Shown: piece after piece, positions 43,629-56,014 of the stretch | How the letters are laid out: every line of letters starts with the position of its first letter | Position numbering within the stretch: position 1 is the stretch's first letter | Assembly: GCA_024516035.1 (NCBI GenBank) | Contig: CM044955.1 | Span: forward strand, 39,505,506-39,569,505 | Reading direction: 5' to 3' | Source of the DNA: Bactericera cockerelli | Taxonomy: Eukaryota; Arthropoda; Insecta; Hemiptera; Triozidae | DNA length: 64,000 nt | Position numbers and translations under genes: made by a program | The notes under the pieces: generated by a model | What the model was told of the DNA's origin: nothing | The model's input: the letters and a program-made list of their open reading frames with translations, nothing else | The model's database searches: none

Positions 43629-43704
43629 AAAACAGGGCCGGATTTACTTCAATATGTGAAATATTCTAGAATCTGCGTGCAGTCCTAGTCTCCGGCCCTG
43701 TTTT
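43629..43704. repeat. 76-bp inverted-end element
   Basis: AAACAGGGCCGGA (43630-43642) and TCCGGCCCTGTTT (43691-43703) are exact complements around a short AT-rich core. Probably a very small MITE. Confidence 0.6.
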
Positions 43705-43794
43705 AAGGGTATCTTAAATTTATATTAAACAACAACACTCGGTGCAATTATTTAGCACATATTATACTTAAAAATAATAGTTTTTTACCCCCAT

Positions 43795-43865
43795 ACCAGA
43801 CATACCAGACTACCAGACGCGCTAGTCATACCAGACTAGCGCGTTAACCACTTGACTACCAGTAC
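43795..43865 (-). mobile_element. SINE family 3 head fragment, partly duplicated
   Basis: cataccagactagcgcgtta and ccacttgactaccagtac match the tRNA-like head of 6790-6990. The agactaccagac/agactagcgcg words are doubled. Confidence 0.5.
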
Positions 43866-44689
43866 ACGGCCAAAATTTACCTAATGAGGTAACTTAGCTG
43901 GAACCAGTATCAAAAGATTCGGAAAAGTGTCAAGACTCTGGAAATATTCAAGTAACACACTAACACATCTTTCCGGGGGCTTTTATTTTGGATCTCACTG
44001 CTCTCATAGCCTGATGATGTTTTTAGGATTGGATTAGAAGTATTAGAACTTGGCCTTATTCTTCAATTTTTTGTTTTGTGAGATGTAAAAACTGTAAATT
44101 TGTTTTAACAGTTTGTTGTAAATTAACAAATCTTATGACAAGTAGTAGGTCGGTGAGAAAATCTAGTGCGAAAAGTTAAAAATATAATTATAACGAATAT
44201 CCAAAATTCTCATCCTGCGAAGTATTCTGGAAAACGAGAACCTCTCTTAAAAAGTAGGTACTAGGAGCGAGGGAGGAGATTATAAGTAGCATTTTTATCT
44301 TTTGTGGTGGTTTTTTTTTAGTTTCTAACAAAAAATATTATATTCATTTCCGTCTGTATCTTCATATTTTATTTTTAGAGTGCCAAAAATCTGGAACGAT
44401 ACAAAGCGTTAAGGTTTATTCTCGCTCTCTTCTGAGTTACTTATCATTCCTATAAATCTCAATGAGAAGGAGAAAAAGAGGAAGGATAGACACACATTTT
44501 TTTTATTCATACATGGAAGCCACATTCAATTCACACTCAAATTAACAATGGGGCATTTGTGTTTGATATTTCAGTTCATAGCAAGCCGAGAATTTGATGG
44601 ATGATTCTATTGGTTTTAGGTAATTAAGTACCTACTCGGAAACGAGTATATATTATGTAGATTCCCAGCCCATTACACACAACAAAACT

Positions 44690-44870
44690 TACACACACAC
44701 ACACACACACACAAAATATCATTTAAATGGAAAAACTTGCATGTTTTTTGTGTCACCTTACTCGGCATATCTCAAGAACTCATCAGAATTTCGTGATCTA
44801 TATGTCAAATGAAAGCTTCAACCCTTAAAATTAAAGAATTTTTTAAAGAAATTTGCAGCGTCACCTATCA
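44690..44870 (-). repeat. Family T fragment with CA microsatellite
   Basis: (CA)n at 44692-44713, then aaaatatcatttaaatggaa, aagaactcatcagaatttcg and tatatgtcaaatgaaagctt. Confidence 0.55.
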
Positions 44871-45126
44871 CGCACTCTACACCCTCTTTTAGGCCAATCA
44901 TTGGTTGGACTATAAAAATTAACACTCAATTAAATTGAGCATTTTAAAAGTAGGTAAGTTCAATTAGCGGTAGAGGCCGTAGAGTTACATACATAGGTCA
45001 ATTAGGTCAAGCATTACCAAGCACGATATCCCTCTGACCTAAAAAAGGTCTCTATTATAGAGGTACATAAGAAGTAATGAGTTCATTTAAAAAAAAAAAA
45101 ATTAATTTTTGCCTGTATTAATCAGC

Positions 45127-45290
<164 letters not shown>

Positions 45291-45518
45291 CATCTTTTCT
45301 TTTGTCATCATTATTCTCGACTGACTCTTAGATGCTTTCAAATCTTTCTCTCTACGCAAATAAGGAAATATGTGCGTAGGTATATTTCAATTAATTTTGG
45401 ACGTCTTTCATTTTGGACGTATTATCTCTTTTATGATCTTTAATTTTAATTATTGAATAAAATGTTTTTGCATAAAAACATTAACAGAATCTATGCAGGA
45501 TGTCCCAGACTAACAAAG

Positions 45519-45519
45519 T

Positions 45520-45612
<93 letters not shown>
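45519..45612. repeat. Long (TG)n microsatellite
   Basis: About 90 bp of pure TG. The overlapping ORFs at 45453-45799 are its translations. It stands at the position of the TG tract of family P. Confidence 0.95.
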
Positions 45613-45613
<1 letters not shown>

Positions 45614-45622
45614 CAGAACCAC

Positions 45623-45739
45623 CATATGTTTTTTCGTATAGCCAGAACCACCAAACACCGCCAGGTGTTTCGTGGTTCGAAAAATACGAAAAAACATATG
45701 GTGGTGTTTGGTGGTTCTGGCTATACGAAAAAACATATG
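45623..45739. repeat. Foldback with perfect 37-bp arms
   Basis: Bases 45623-45659 and 45703-45739 are exact reverse complements (catatgttttttcgtatagc and so on), around a 43-bp centre that itself repeats part of the arm (aatacgaaaaaacatatg). Confidence 0.85.
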
Positions 45740-45774
45740 AATAAATCATATATAAGAACAACTTTTTCTAACGT

Positions 45775-46005
45775 AAAAAATAATAGGGGTGTATTCTGAT
45801 CATTTTTTTTTTTTTTTTTGATGCCTTGAACTCTTTGGAACCCGACCCCAATTTACCGATGTTCTGATACAATGATGTTGAGGTGCTGATTACGATTTTG
45901 ACATTGCTTTTTAGCTAGTTGTTACCGCTGAATCACCAATGGTGGACTTTGACTTATTTGCGAGTGATAAGGAAAGTCATGCGGTGTCATACCAGTTTAT
46001 TGAAA
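45775..46005 (+). repeat. Dispersed repeat family P, 3' part
   Basis: aataataggggtgtattctg, accccaatttaccgatg, ataaggaaagtcatgcggtg, then cataccag; same order as 25930-26200. Confidence 0.65.
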
Positions 46006-47439
46006 TCACAAGAGTCGAATCCGTCCAGAAATGATGTCAGCTCTATTTAAAAGGGAAACTCCGACCGAAAACAGTACTTTTTGTACAATATAGGTAATAG
46101 AAAGTAAAAAGATAAGTTTAAAAAAATTAATTTTCTCATAATCCTGATGAGTTTACTGTAAATGTATGATGTAACCACCTCACTGTAATGATTCATTTCA
46201 GTATTATTTATATTCAATTGCCGTTCTATGCAACATTAAAAAACTAAAATTCACAAAATAAAAACCCATAATCCCTATATTAATATAGTCGGAAGTAACA
46301 CTAAAATAAAAATAATATATAGTAAATAATAAAGCACATTATAGTTTAGAATGAGATCATGAACAGTACAAAGTACGGAGGGATTTTCATAGAGTTCTTT
46401 GTATCCCGTTGTTAACCTTTGTAATCCTCTGAGAAATACTTATCCCCCAGAAAATTATACGTGTATACTTCGGACTGAAAAAATATGCTTTCTAACGTCT
46501 TTTGATAATGAAATCATGAAATGAAACCAAGGAAAAAGTAAAAGAAAAGAAGAAAAGAGAAATGTTGAGAGAGAAAAAGACAGAGAAATGATGAAACAAT
46601 AATTATAATTATGCATTAGGACAAAAATCCAGCACAAAGAAAAGAAAAAATGAAAAGTATATTAATGCAGAGGAAGATGGGGAGCTGCATGAGAGAAATA
46701 TCTGTTTGAACTTTCTTCTCTGTTTGCAAATAAAGAATGAGGCTGCACAAAGTAAATGATGAAGAGATGGGATGAAGAAGAAGAGAGAGGAGCATGGGAA
46801 AGAATGGAAATTAAAGGAGGAAAAAAAGCCAAAACAGAAACCCCTTTGGGTAAAAGTTATTGTCGGAGAAAAATAATGGAAAGAGAGAGAACCGGAGTAA
46901 CCAATATTGAAAGACACAGAATGGGATAGTATTCAGGGGCAAGGGGCCAAAATTGTGAAAAGGGGATCGTAAATCTTTCCAAGCGCAGTAGGGATAATAA
47001 AAAGAGATAGATGCATTGCTCAAATTGTTTATATTAAAGAGATAAATGATTGCTAAGTATATTTATGTTAAACTGTTATTTAGTTGAATAAAATATTGCT
47101 GGAATAAAGTTTTGGCCACAGCTCTTGAATGACCCCTACCCATTCGTAATATCCCAAACATAAATTCTTTCGTGTCATATCACTCACCATTGAAAATCGC
47201 TTTAAATACCTGGAGTGTTTTTAAGCGAAATAATTGCAGTTAGAACCATTGCAATATTCTTGACTCTTGATCGTGACGATCGTGTATTTCGATATTTTAA
47301 AATTTGTAGTCTGAGGTTAGGTTAGGTAAAAGAAAACATTTTGAGAATTGACTCTTTACAGATATTTATGTTATGGGGTTTATGTGTTTTCCAACTGCTA
47401 AGGTTATATTGAGACGGTAACTTTAATACTCTTCATTCG
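46006..47439. other. Intronic stretch, purine-rich in part
   Basis: Bases 46480-46900 are strongly A/G-rich, which gives long - strand ORFs (46455-46637, 46609-46917, 46811-47023) rich in F, S and L. They show no domain and are judged non-coding. Confidence 0.45.
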
Positions 47440-47505
47440 CTGAAACTTTTCAACCAGCTATCCACATTAACCTAACCCAGCTGGATGGGCCCGGCAATAG
47501 CCATC
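47440..47505 (-). mobile_element. Fragment of the 5S-SINE body
   Basis: caaccagctatccacattaa, cctaacccagctggatgggc match the reverse of the SINE body (gggtgaggttaatgtgggta, gcaggt). Confidence 0.5.
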
Positions 47506-48156
47506 ATCACACTCGTTTTATACCTCTATATTTAGTTTATCATACATCTTATCTATGACCCATAAATTGACGCCAAGAATTCGTTCGATCCTATCACACT
47601 TTCTAGAGCTTTTTCTTTGCGCCTGATATTCGAAAGCTTTCAAATATATTACCGCGAGCAAAAGTACTGATCTCCTCTCGTACAGGAGTAGGATATCTAC
47701 TTCATTATTTGGTAAATCCTCCAGGACATTGATCTCATCGCAAGGCAGGTATTCTGCTCAGCGCTAGCGTATCCTTATTGTGCTAAGTATTTAAAGGACT
47801 CCTCTCTTTTTCCTCGATATATGGAAGAAGGGTTTTTTCCACCTTGTTCAACATAATATCACATGCTAATACACATCTGTGGGGAGTTTCTGACATTTCC
47901 TCACCTAACAATGCTGCTTTTGTTCCATACCGTGTCAATTGGAGTAAATACATAGTAATATTACGTTGCGAAGGCTTCCTCTAGGAAAAAGATTGCTCTG
48001 GGATGTACCTAGATTCTTTCACGTTTTTAATCATGGAAAAGTACACACTATACCAGGCTTGTCAAACTACAGGCATGTCTGGTCAAATTCTGTGCCCCCC
48101 TCTGATTTCAGGAGTATTACATTACATTTAGTGCAGGTAGACTTTTATTATTTATA

Positions 48157-49261
48157 CCGTAAAGTGGGGTGAATAGGGTCAGTAGGGTGAATAGGGTCAC
48201 TTTTGAAAAGAAAGCATTTTTTACACAAAAAATGACATTTTTATTAAAGATAATTATTTTTTTTAAATTGAGTATTGTTTACAACTCTATAAACTTCATT
48301 CTGATTATTTTTTCAATTTTTTTAGAATATACCATTAGCTCTCTAGGGCTACATTTGTATCACTCTATAAAAACCACCAAAAATGTACCCAGGAAAAAGT
48401 TCTCTGTATGAAGATGATAATTTTTTTTTGTATTTTTGAAATATGATTTTTCTAGACCAAAATTTTGTGTAGAACACGGTAAATTTGTTCAAATTAAATT
48501 TTGTGATACTTTTGGGTCTCAAAAGGGCCTTTTTTAACAATTCGTCAGTTTTTTTAAAATTTTGGGGTGAATAGGGTCAGCAAAATCAGTAAAAAAAAAT
48601 AGTCGGGGTGAATAGGATCAGTACCTACTTTACCTTCCTATTGATTCGGCCTGAAAAGTTTGGTCGCGGTCTCTATAAGTTTGAGATTCACAAGAGTCAG
48701 ATTCAGTAGAGATAGGATGTTTAATTCACCTAATTTTTTAAAGAGTACAAATTTTGTTTATTTAGTTACTTACCTAAGTTAGGTACCTATCATTTTGTTT
48801 AGTAAAGAAAACATTGTTCCTTATTTAATTACAAAGACTGAATGTAAGACTTTCATAGGTTTAAGCATTTTATTATTTTATTTTTTTACAATTTGTTAAA
48901 TATGAGAAGCTCCTTTTGATCAAAATATGTTGAGTTTGGTATCATTTTCTTTGGAATTTTTTTCGCAGCTTTTTTAAAAAAAATTTAGATTGACCCTATT
49001 AACCTGTAACCCGATAGAAAAGGATTAATGACTAAAAAATGGTAGGTGACCCTATTGTCCTGCAACGCAGGTGAATAGGGTCAGGGCCCTTTTTCTTAAA
49101 TTGTGCCCAAACTAAAGGTCAGTTAACCTTTAGCTTAGGTTCGTTGGAAAGAGCTAATCGAGACTCAAATTTTGGTATAAAAATATCCTACCTAGAACAA
49201 ACAGACACAGAGATACAGACCAGCAAAGTCGAAAATTGACCCTATTCACCCCACTTTACGG
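48157..49261. mobile_element. TIR element with CCGTAAAGTGGGG ends (1.1 kb), TA duplication
   Basis: The left end CCGTAAAGTGGGGTGAATAG (from 48157) and the right end, its reverse complement, ending at 49261, are exact over at least 25 bp including GGGTCA. TA precedes and follows (48155-48156, 49262-49263). The word GGGTGAATAGGGTCA (or close) recurs inside: about 48172, 48186, 48563, 48603 and 49069, all in the same orientation, with reverse words near 48990 and 49052. No transposase; ORFs 48169-48411 and 48349-48540 lack domains. TA target and end type suggest a Tc1/mariner- or similar-class MITE. Confidence 0.85.
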
Positions 49262-49263
49262 TA

Positions 49264-50545
49264 ATATTATAAATGTGCTTTAGGTATAAATCCAATAAAA
49301 TTGAATAAAACTAAAATTATTCAATAAAAATAATGTTACGGCTCAGAGATAATGTACATCTAACACTATTCATTGACTAAAATTATTCACCACACGTTAT
49401 TAACACATAAGTGCAGGGCTTTACTTTGTTCCTTTTCCCTTGCCCAAACAACATTGCTTATCAACAACCACAAGTTGCTGAAGAGATGTAAATTGTACCT
49501 GAGCTCAACATTTAACCAATTGTTGGAGTAAAAACTTATTTTTTTATGCTTTCATTGTTTTTAACTGTTTTTTTTTTTATTAAAAATCGCCATTCACTCC
49601 TAGCACGGACTTACTTTGCTTTCAACTGAACATAGGCCATTTAGTAGGTGACTAGGCCTAGAATTCTTACGTCATAAAGTAGGTACAAGCGTTAACTCGT
49701 GGCGGTCGTATGAAAAACTTATAATGAGCCCAATACTTGCGTTATTCATTGAGTACATGCATGAAACCATATAACGGGGAAAGGTCCCCAGGGTTCAGAT
49801 GCACAAAAGTCAGACGTATTTTTCTGGGCAAAACCCGAGTCAGACGGCTCTAAAGACAGCCCGAATACATTAATTACATCTCAAAAGAAATGGCCCCAGC
49901 ATATAATAATTATGTAAATAATTATATACTAGGGAGTCACGCTATACGAGCTTGAATCTATGACGGATGCTGGGATATCATCTGCTGTGTACTAGAAGTC
50001 CAAAATGCACTAAAATATTGAATTAGTGGTGATAAGTTGTAAATAGCTTTTTTATGTCCTAATTTCCTCATCAAGGATATCTGGCAATGTCCACAGCTCC
50101 TCCTCATTTACTACGGGAGTCGTAATCTCTTCAGGTTCTCTTCTGTTTGGCTGTATTATCCTGCAATAATTACCTACATGATTTAGAAATAAACCAGTGT
50201 GAACATTACACGAGTTTTAAAGGTTTTAAAATTTCGTCCTACCCAACGGTGTAGAGTAGAAACGAAAGTAACATCTAGACTCGTAAATCTACATAATTAT
50301 AGAAGGTTCACATTGTACTTCTTATTGTGTTCGTTAATTTTTATTTTTTTATCATATTTCTGAACGTTTCATCAGACCTTTTTTAGTAACATAATACATA
50401 TATCCATAAATTTAATAAAGATTTTTATATATTTATATTTCTCAGAGAAATATGGACGGATTTGGATATTTGTTAGTGTGTTCGAATTGTTTAGACCGAA
50501 CGGTAAGAGATAGCGCAAAATTGATAGAAGGTGACCCAAAGTGAA
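49264..50545. other. Intronic stretch with no recognised feature
   Basis: AT-rich; nothing supported. Confidence 0.45.
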
Positions 50546-50559
50546 CTTTACCTAAAAAT

Positions 50560-50745
50560 ATTATCAAAAGCCAAAATTTGCACCGTGAGAAATATATGAT
50601 CCATGACAGTAGGGCAAGATATGAAATTATGAATTAGCTTGAAAATATGTACGAGGAGGCAGATATCCCTACGGGCTGCGAGAGCCTGAAGACCTAGATG
50701 ATAGCACAACAAGCTGGATGAGATGGCGTTGGAGTACAACGGGTA
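50560..50745 (-). pseudogene. LINE ORF2 C-terminal fragment
   Basis: The - strand reads LGLQALAARRDICLLVHIFK, LIHNFISCP, resembling LxxLxxRRxxxDLxFxYKLxxGxIDCP of CR1/jockey-like reverse transcriptase C-termini. Short and defective. The sequence on its + strand side (50860-51010) may belong to the same insertion. Confidence 0.6.
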
Positions 50746-51894
50746 TTTGAAGCCGTTAATCTTCCAGACTTTAATTAAATATATGAATTCTTAAGTTAAA
50801 ATGTATGTCTATACAAAATTTCACGTTTCTATCTCTATTTTTTAAATAGATTTTTTAAAACGATTAAAATAGAGAGGTTAGTTGATGACATGGATATTCA
50901 GAACGATTAGCTGCTGATGAGAGCAAATAAGCTCGAAACAGCTGTCCAGGTATGTTCTGATATTCATGTACATCTAGTACAACTTCTCCACTTTTCTGTT
51001 TATACTGATTTATACTGATATACTGATTCAATGAGGATATCCGACGTATTCTTAAAGACCCATTAAATAGGGCAGACTTCGCGTCGTCGCGTCGCTTGAA
51101 TAGTCCGGACAACATATCAAAGTTTCATCTCGATAGCCTAATGCTTAAACTGTTCAAGAGTACAGACAGACTCTGTACAGAAAAGGGCTCGTTAATAGGG
51201 TTTTTTCTTCATAATTATGAACAAAACCGTAAAAAGCATGATAGGCTATGGAAGAGACGAATGAGGGTTAATGCCATCAAGGGTGTGTTTTACATTAAAC
51301 TTTGTTATTATTTATTTAAAATTCTATGACCTTAGATTTCAGTATGCGGAGAAAGTCCCATTCAATGTTGCTTCATGGAATAAAGGCACACAAAACAGTA
51401 CTAACCGTTGTTCTCAGCTCGGATCATCACAGAGAACAAGACAGGCGAGGCCAATAAAAAGACATAAACCCTCACCTAGCAACAACTCGCAGCAGTATTA
51501 TCATGAAAATCCTCTAGCAAGGTCCACAAAAACTTTCTGATGAGAGAGCGAGAAAAAAAGCTCATAAAAAGTGTGAGAATCCTGTGTCTTAGTTTATTTA
51601 CTAGGTTTTATTATGCACATGGTTAAAGCTCGAGTTATATACTTTTTTATTAGTAGTTTTAGTTTTCCTTTTCTTATAATAATATATGAGCGTCCGTCTT
51701 AATACGTCTTTTCTTGATGACATATCCGACCAGTAGAACGAGAGGGAGTTCAACAGTTCAGAGAGATAGAAAAAAATACACTGTTAATAATTATGGACAC
51801 AATACCTTCTCATGAATGGTTCACATCGTTTTACGTTAGGTATACTCATGAAATTATACATACATACAAACAGACTAGTTATTAGATTATAATT
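50746..51894. other. Intronic stretch; possible repeat remnants
   Basis: A phrase (catgtacatctagtacaact, tctccacttttctgtttat) recurs in diverged form near 23035-23075. ORFs 51096-51329 and 51271-51540 have no recognisable domain. Confidence 0.35.
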
Positions 51895-52215
51895 TTTTAA
51901 CCAATTCAAAGAAGCGGCGCTTGCGGCCAATATTTACGGCCATGCGGCCGCATTTTGCGGCCGATTTCAACCAAATGTTTCATGCTTTTTCTGGTGTATA
52001 AAATTATTTTTTATAGCAAATTTCAAGTCTTTAGCTCTTACCATTCTTGAGATATACAGACTGACGAACGCACGAACCAATGGCCGAAATCAACTATTTT
52101 GGTATCTCAGGATGATTCAATGATCTCAGGAGGCTTTGAAAAATGCGAAAAACTGGGTAGGTCAAATTTTCGACGAATACAATACTTTCCTTATTATAGG
52201 ATTAGAAAATAAAAA
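51895..52215 (-). repeat. Dispersed repeat family P, 5' part
   Basis: Reverse of 5100-5430: aagcggcgcttgcggccaat, ttgaaatttg-type words in reverse, and the terminal aatactttccttattatagg. Confidence 0.75.
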
Positions 52216-53131
52216 ATCACATTTTTGGAATCAGGAGAACCTAATTCGTCTAGAGAATTTATCAACTCATTCTTGAAAGAAGTGACCGTTTACAAAATAT
52301 CCTACCACAGGCAATAGAACTGAAAACAATCAGTCCAATGTTAAAAGAATAATAAAACACTTGTGCCGCGCAGAATTCACTACAATAGTATATGCACATC
52401 AGTGACAATGTTCTATAAGTCTCCAGCTACACATTCAATTAATATTCTATTTAAGTAGATTGAATCCTCGATCAAGCTGAAATCAATCAACACGCTTTCC
52501 CATCGGTTTCCCAATAATTTTTCATTACTTTCCCTTCATCTCTATTCTCCCTTCCCCTCCCCTCCACTCATTGTTCTTAAAAATGATTAATGAAGATATT
52601 TTTAAAAATAATAATTTTAATACCCTCTGTAAAAAGTCATTAATATTAGAGAATTACCTTGTAAGAAAGTTAACTGTTCTGAAGAAATGAGGCTGGATGT
52701 AGGAGGAGGATCTTGGGAGCATAACTTTGCCCCTGAGCAATAAAGGGAGCATGTCAGGGTATCCTAGTATTGTATTGAAGATCCCATGGTGAAACACACG
52801 ATGCATAATGGATCAAATATCCTTTAAAGTTAGTAAAAGTTCATGAGAGGGAAATAAAAAAATCGGTCAGTTGATTAAAAATTCAGTGATAGAAATTTAA
52901 AAGAAAAAACATATAAAAAAAAACACTATGAGATTCCAGTATTACCTACGTCTAAAAGTTGGTAAGTCATATCGGATGTTGCAAAGACAAAGGCTAATCG
53001 GAGTGTTAACTAAAGATCCTTTAAGCCTAATGGAGACCTTAATCGGTCAACTAATATTTGTGAGACCATTATAAGCATGACTTTGCTATAGGGCACTAGT
53101 GTTGAAAATCTTCATCATGTATGATAGTATG
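52216..53131. other. Intronic stretch with no recognised feature
   Basis: No repeat or coding signal identified. Confidence 0.45.
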
Positions 53132-53252
53132 ATGCTAGCATCAGTACACTCTCACCGAGGCGATCGGCATCGAGACCACCCGAGGCGAAGGACCGCGAGA
53201 CGTAGGCGAGACTTGCCTAGCCGAGCGTAGGCGAGAGTGTACTGCTAGCATG
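53132..53252. repeat. CpG-rich hairpin
   Basis: atgctagcatcagtacactc (from 53132) and gagtgtactgctagcat (to 53251) are near-complements around an 80-bp GC-rich core with many CG dinucleotides (gaggcgatcggcatcgagac, ccgagcgtaggcgag), unlike the AT-rich surroundings. Confidence 0.65.
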
Positions 53253-54060
53253 AGAAACAACTATGAAGTTTTGGACCTTCAACAAAGGTAACATTCTGTC
53301 CTACAGTGGAGGGCCCTACTTCTGTGCCTACCTCGGATAGTGGCAGCATCATTATGAGTATATTTTTTTATTAATTCCCTCATGGTCGCCTGTTCTTATT
53401 CGAAAACTTTTCACAAAGTAGGTACGAAACAGTGTCGGAGAGAAATAATTTATGAACAATTTCTTTACAAGTGGTCCCCACTCCGTTCTTTGCTCTCATT
53501 GCAGTAATGATTTCTACCTCGCCCCTTTCTCTCTTTCCCTTGCTTTTATACCTGCAGGGTTGCAGACAGGCCCTCGCCGCGTTGTCCAAGGTATGGCTGT
53601 TTCTTGGTGACAGAAAAACAATGGGTTATAGGTAGTTAATAACTGTGAATAACATTATGTTCTCATTGACGAAATGTTGGCATGTGAGGAAAAATGGGAA
53701 AAAATTGTAAATTTTATAAGGGCAGTAATGAAAAAGAAGGAAAGAGATGAGAGAGTGCAGGCCCCATGACGTTGTCCCATGGTGAGCCTTAAAAGATAAT
53801 GCACCTGAAGTAATGTTATTAAACGGTTCCGGGTGCATCATCTTCTCCAGAGAGGTCTAGGTTTTTTAGTGGTAGGAAATCCCACTCCCCATGGTTTCCG
53901 GGTGTCTTTTAAAGATTTTTCTCCTAAGCCTCTCTCAAAAAAAAAAAAAAAAAAAAAACATTATGTTCAGAAATGAAATGATGCCTCATTTCATTTCTTG
54001 CAAGTCTTTGATATTAGATTATGTAATCGTCTGTAAGATGAGAGTAAAGATCGAATTTTT
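53253..54060. other. Intronic stretch with poly-A
   Basis: A run of about 20 A at 53939-53959 may be a retroposon tail. ORFs 53380-53589 and 53626-53841 lack domains. Confidence 0.4.
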
Positions 54061-54081
54061 TTACAAAAACACATTATTGCC

Positions 54082-54447
54082 TTAGAAAGAGTTCAAAAAT
54101 CCTTCACCAAACTTCCAAAATCTCTTAAAAACAAATCATATGAGGACAGATTAAAATGCTTACATTTAACTACTTTAGAAAAAAGAAGACAAAGAGGTGA
54201 CTTGATTTTCATGTTTATTATTTTAAAAGATCTGATAAATTTTGACCTAAAATACATGTTTAATTTTAATAATAGGGAATCTAGAAGAGGCCATTCAATG
54301 CTTCTTAAGAAAGAAACTTTTAAGAGGGATTTGAGAAAATTCTTCTTCTCAAATAGACAGTTTGAGTTGTGGAACACACTTCCTGATTTTGCCATTTCAT
54401 CAACATCAGTTGAATCTTTCAAAATCAATCTAGATAAAATAGCATAG
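54082..54447 (+). pseudogene. LINE (CR1/jockey-like) reverse transcriptase C-terminus, 5'-truncated
   Basis: Open from 54082 to the TAG at 54445: LERVQKSFTKLPKSLKNKSY, EDRLKCLHLTTLEKRRQRGD, LIFMFIILKDL, then RGHSMLLKKETFKRDLRKFF, SNRQFELWNTLP and a C-terminal VESFKINLDKI. This is the standard end of many insect LINE polymerases (LERVQRxFT...YxxRLxxLxLxxLxxRRxRGDLI...F..R....WN.LP). Only about 122 residues are left. A 3' UTR-like stretch follows to the (AATA)n run at 55264. The - strand ORF 54093-54485 is a shadow. Confidence 0.85.
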
Positions 54448-55264
54448 TGACTTGTCTTGTCAGTATGAAAGGTATTACCTATCACTCAATATTTGAATAC
54501 TAATAATAAATAAAGGATCCACCAACCTAATACTTATCTACAATATGTATATGTTATTTTGCAATGGTATTTCACATATTACTATGAGATGTGGTTTTGG
54601 GGCCGATTGCACCCGGCTTTGGGGGCTGCTGGGTGCCGGGTTGGGACGGCTGTTTATGACTGGTTGGTCCTCATCAGCTAACAGTCCGCGGCGACTGTCC
54701 TGGCCTGGCCCCTGAGTGATTCTCGGAGTTGGTGGGGTTAGCTTGGAATCCATATCTCATGTTAATAATTAATAATAATAAATGCTAATTAATAATAATG
54801 TTGGTGTATGGTGGTACCTTGAGTACCTAAATTTTATAATTATGTTTTCTTTTTTAGTTTTTATTTTGTTTCCTTTATCTTATCTTATTTTGTTTTACCA
54901 TTTGTGTTCATTTTTTTATATTTTTAGTGTCAAACATTAAAGCAGGATTGACTTGTTCCTGGCTGGGTTTTTTCTCAAGTAAAGACCGGGCTCTGGGTAA
55001 ATATTGCGTCCCTTAGAACTAGTTTCATGGTCAATTCAAAACTCGAAACCCAACTTAAGGGCTTTGTTTGGAGAGGCCCAGCTGGGGTTGGAGCTGGTCC
55101 TGTTTTGAAGTTGACCCTTAATTTGTTCCTATTATTATTTTTGTTCAACTATTTTTCTATTTGATTTTTAATTATTTGCCTGAGTTGGAACTTTTTCTGG
55201 GTGAAATAGTAGTATACTCCACCCTTGTAAGAAATAAATAAATAAATAAATAAATAAATAAATA
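54448..55264 (+). mobile_element. Probable LINE 3' UTR with (AATA)n tail
   Basis: Stretch following the RT end, GC-richer in part (54596-54730), ending in about nine AAAT units at 55229-55264, the type of microsatellite tail found on CR1/jockey-like LINEs. Whether all of this belongs to one element is inferred. Confidence 0.5.
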
Positions 55265-56014
55265 TATTTGCATAGACTAGGTATTAAACCTTTCCTAAAG
55301 AGCCACAAGCCACAATCCGGTGTTGCACCCGCATTGAAATTAAATTAATGAATCTGATAATCAATTTTTGTTATATTGATATGTTTAAGTTTAGTTTAAA
55401 GTAAAGCCATTAACAGATAGTGTCATATGTTACCCGAGGAATGGCCTATGTAATGTTCCTAACCTTTCTACTTCTATTTATTTTATTTATTTACACTTTA
55501 ATTTTTTATACAAAACAATCAACAAATTATTAACAGAGATAAGAAAAAAAAAATTCACTATATATACAAAATAAAATATATAAAAAAAATATTTGAATTT
55601 AAATGTACAACTGCCTTGTAATCCGGGGCGAAGTTAATACCTTAGGCATTCTCTGCCACTTCTATAGTATTCTTCCTAACCCTACCATACCCCCCGAGAC
55701 ATGGCCCTCTATGTATTTTCCTAACCTTTATATTTCTATATACACCCGAGGTGCATGGCCCCCATGTATTCCTCCTAACCCTACCATACCCCCCAAGAGA
55801 TGGCCCTAAACCCTAAACAATACTATTGTTAAATCCAAGGCATTGCCTTACATTAATTAGATATTAAAAATGTAAATAATAAAAAGCTTATAATGCAGTT
55901 GCCAATATGACTCAATTTGGTACGTCTCGATTTCAGGTAGCAAAAAGCGGATGCAGCCGGCTAATACAAAATTATTATGAATTCGTATTTATCTATCTAT
56001 TCTTTGTTATTCTC
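55265..56014. repeat. Degenerate repeats of a catggccct word
   Basis: Between 55430 and 55810, phrases such as cctaaccctaccatacccc, gagacatggccctctatg, cacccgaggtgcatggcc occur several times in loose tandem. They match 18830-18900 and 26290-26520. The ORF 55603-55809 is in this repeat. Confidence 0.5.

Noticed and set aside
46455..47023. Three overlapping - strand ORFs rich in Phe/Ser/Leu
   Set aside because: Product of an A/G-rich stretch that lacks stops on the other strand; no domain, no gene context.
51096..51540. Two overlapping ORFs as a gene or LINE fragment
   Set aside because: No LINE motif could be matched with confidence; nearby phrases recur elsewhere, which suggests repeat remnants.
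54093..54485. 130-aa - strand ORF
   Set aside because: Antisense to the LINE reverse transcriptase C-terminus, which is clearly the coding strand.
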